This document shows, piece after piece, positions 62,573 to 64,000 of a DNA stretch of 64,000 nucleotides. Numbering within the stretch: position 1 is the first letter of the stretch; each line of letters starts with the position of its first letter. The stretch lies in NCBI RefSeq assembly GCF_021155765.1, contig NC_060110.1:5642001-5706000 (forward strand). Direction: 5' to 3'. The notes beneath the pieces are model-generated. The model was not told the DNA's origin. It did not search any database and worked only from the letters and a program-made list of their open reading frames with translations. This DNA comes from Diprion similis. Taxonomy: Eukaryota; Arthropoda; Insecta; Hymenoptera; Diprionidae. A program made the translations under genes and the position numbers.

Positions 62573-64000
62573 CTGATAAACAGAAGTTGCAGGTTTTTAT
62601 AGATTGATTCGCGTTGCGAAGATGTGTTAGTCGATAATATTCTCAGTTTGTCACGGTTAATTATTTATATTATTTGCACGTTAAACAGTGGTTCAAGTAG
62701 AGCTTTCAAGAATAATCCCTTGGTTATTGATCTGATTGCTGTTTTTTTTTTTTTTTTTTTTTTTGTTCTTCTCTTTTTTTCTTTCAACGGGATTTCTAGC
62801 CAACCCGAGCACGATAGCTCATGGCAACGTTATCGGGAATTGTACTCCATCTAATGCGTAGTGGAGAAGAATTGACGTCACGATTTTTATCAGCGGGAGG
62901 AGATGTACATACATGGGAGGGAGTGGGTGACTAGGAGGGATATATCCAGGTTCATCCTAAAATGTATGTGCCATAAATATTTTATACACGGTGACGTTTC
63001 TCGATATATGATCGCGTCGCTTCTGTGGCCCAGTAATTTACTGCTTCGTTGTACAGGTTTATACATACAACTATAATATATAAACTAACGCGTATAACAC
63101 TGTGTCGAAATGTCAAATTTCCAGAAAAAAAAAGAAGCGGAGAAAATGGGGTCAGACTACAAAAGCTAAATAAATGATAGTAGCGTTTTTATTCTGTGAT
63201 GTTATACCAGAAAATTGTTCGAATTATCATATCACCGACACATTATAGGTACATATTCATTTGGATAATACGATTGAATTATGGGTACTTGAGGACTTAT
63301 GTGAAATTTATCAAGTACATGCACTTCCAATTTCGAAAACAAAAGTAGTGGGGAGAAAAATAAAAACCAGCCCATGTAGAGAGGATTTCATATTTCACTT
63401 GATTTCTGAAAGGTGGCACGAGAAAATGGTGCAAATACCGATAATTATGATTTTTCAGGAGAGAAAAATTAAAGTTGGCACGAATTACGGACTTACAGGG
63501 GAAAAATCGATTTTTGTGAGTCATTCGCTCGAAGAGGAATGGCTATATTACCTCGGGTTTGGGCTGCTTGAAAGAGCTTGAAAAACTCTACAAAGTGCTT
63601 TCAGATTTCTGTTTTAAATTAATCAATCAAATTTTATGACAGTTTATTAATCTTATGAAAAATCATAATTATAGCGCTTACATGCGAACGATTATTTTTT
63701 AATATTTCAACAAATAAAAGCAAACGTTTTTTCGATATTTTGGCACTTACGCCAAATTATAGAATGAAGGGAATCTTTCAATAAAATATGAGAGTATCGA
63801 TTGCTTTTATTCTCAAAAACTCAATCAGCGACACATCAGGCCAAGATTCAAGCTCTCAGCGATAGCAAAAACTGGTAACATGAAACCGCAAGTAGAAAAT
63901 TTGTCCATTTCGTGTCAGTTTTGCGTGAGGGATGCCAGTATTGGAACACGCGAGAATCTGAAACACTGCGAGAGGTATGTAGGTAGGGGAGGATGGGGCA
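62573..64000. other. right-end region
   Basis: A 23-base poly-T with neighbours at about 62742-62764, then AT-rich DNA. One open frame of 106 codons (63261-63581, plus strand) has no recognised motif and no flanking signals; I do not call it a gene. Confidence 0.4.

Noticed and set aside
63261-63581. 106-codon plus-strand frame near the right end
   Set aside because: No motif, no splice or promoter signals, and AT-rich composition like its flanks.

Overview
The window reads as nuclear DNA of an insect. Genes are split by short introns with GT-AG (a few GC-AG) borders, coding exons stand out against AT-rich flanks, and microsatellites and foldback transposons lie in the introns. Hymenoptera, perhaps a sawfly or wasp relative, is my best guess from the style of the odorant receptor and the TTAGG-like patches near promoters; this is inference, not proof. 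All exon borders were placed by eye from splice signals, reading-frame phase and remembered family sequences.

Layout, left to right: the last exon of an Arf-like GTPase (+, 486-692); NOP16 (-, 2606-4155) with a very long acidic tail; tRNA-Arg(ACG) (+, 4588-4660); threonyl-tRNA synthetase TARS1 (+, 5152-8087); the Ap4A hydrolase NUDT2 (+, 9530-10054); the Ras-like GTPase Ric (-, 11259-12293); a 22-exon spatacsin/SPG11 gene (+, 15167-25277); an aquaporin of entomoglyceroporin type (+, 28962-30767); a single odorant receptor (+, 32093-36135); a GC-richer patch with a TATA promoter, heat-shock-element-like motifs and possible spliced noncoding exons (+, about 36572-38164); a small heat shock protein of the l(2)efl type (-, 39555-44461) with a GC-AG intron and no visible C-terminal exon; a long AT-rich gap (44.5-49.9 kb); and cAMP phosphodiesterase Pde8 (-, 49883 to about 60575, perhaps to 62572).

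The genes are mostly housekeeping and unlinked in function. NOP16, tRNA-Arg and TARS1 all serve translation and sit within 6 kb, but nothing shows co-regulation beyond promoter proximity. The clearest unusual structure is in mobile DNA. Two copies of one foldback (long inverted repeat) family lie in introns of spatacsin and Pde8, and the Pde8 copy carries a nested TTAA-flanked element whose empty site can be read in the spatacsin copy. A second foldback family occupies two other spatacsin introns. I found no convincing wholly new gene system. The best leads are the possible heat-inducible noncoding transcript at 37.3 kb, the nested transposons, a 12-bp duplication lying exactly on a spatacsin splice acceptor, and the paired palindromes upstream of the aquaporin.
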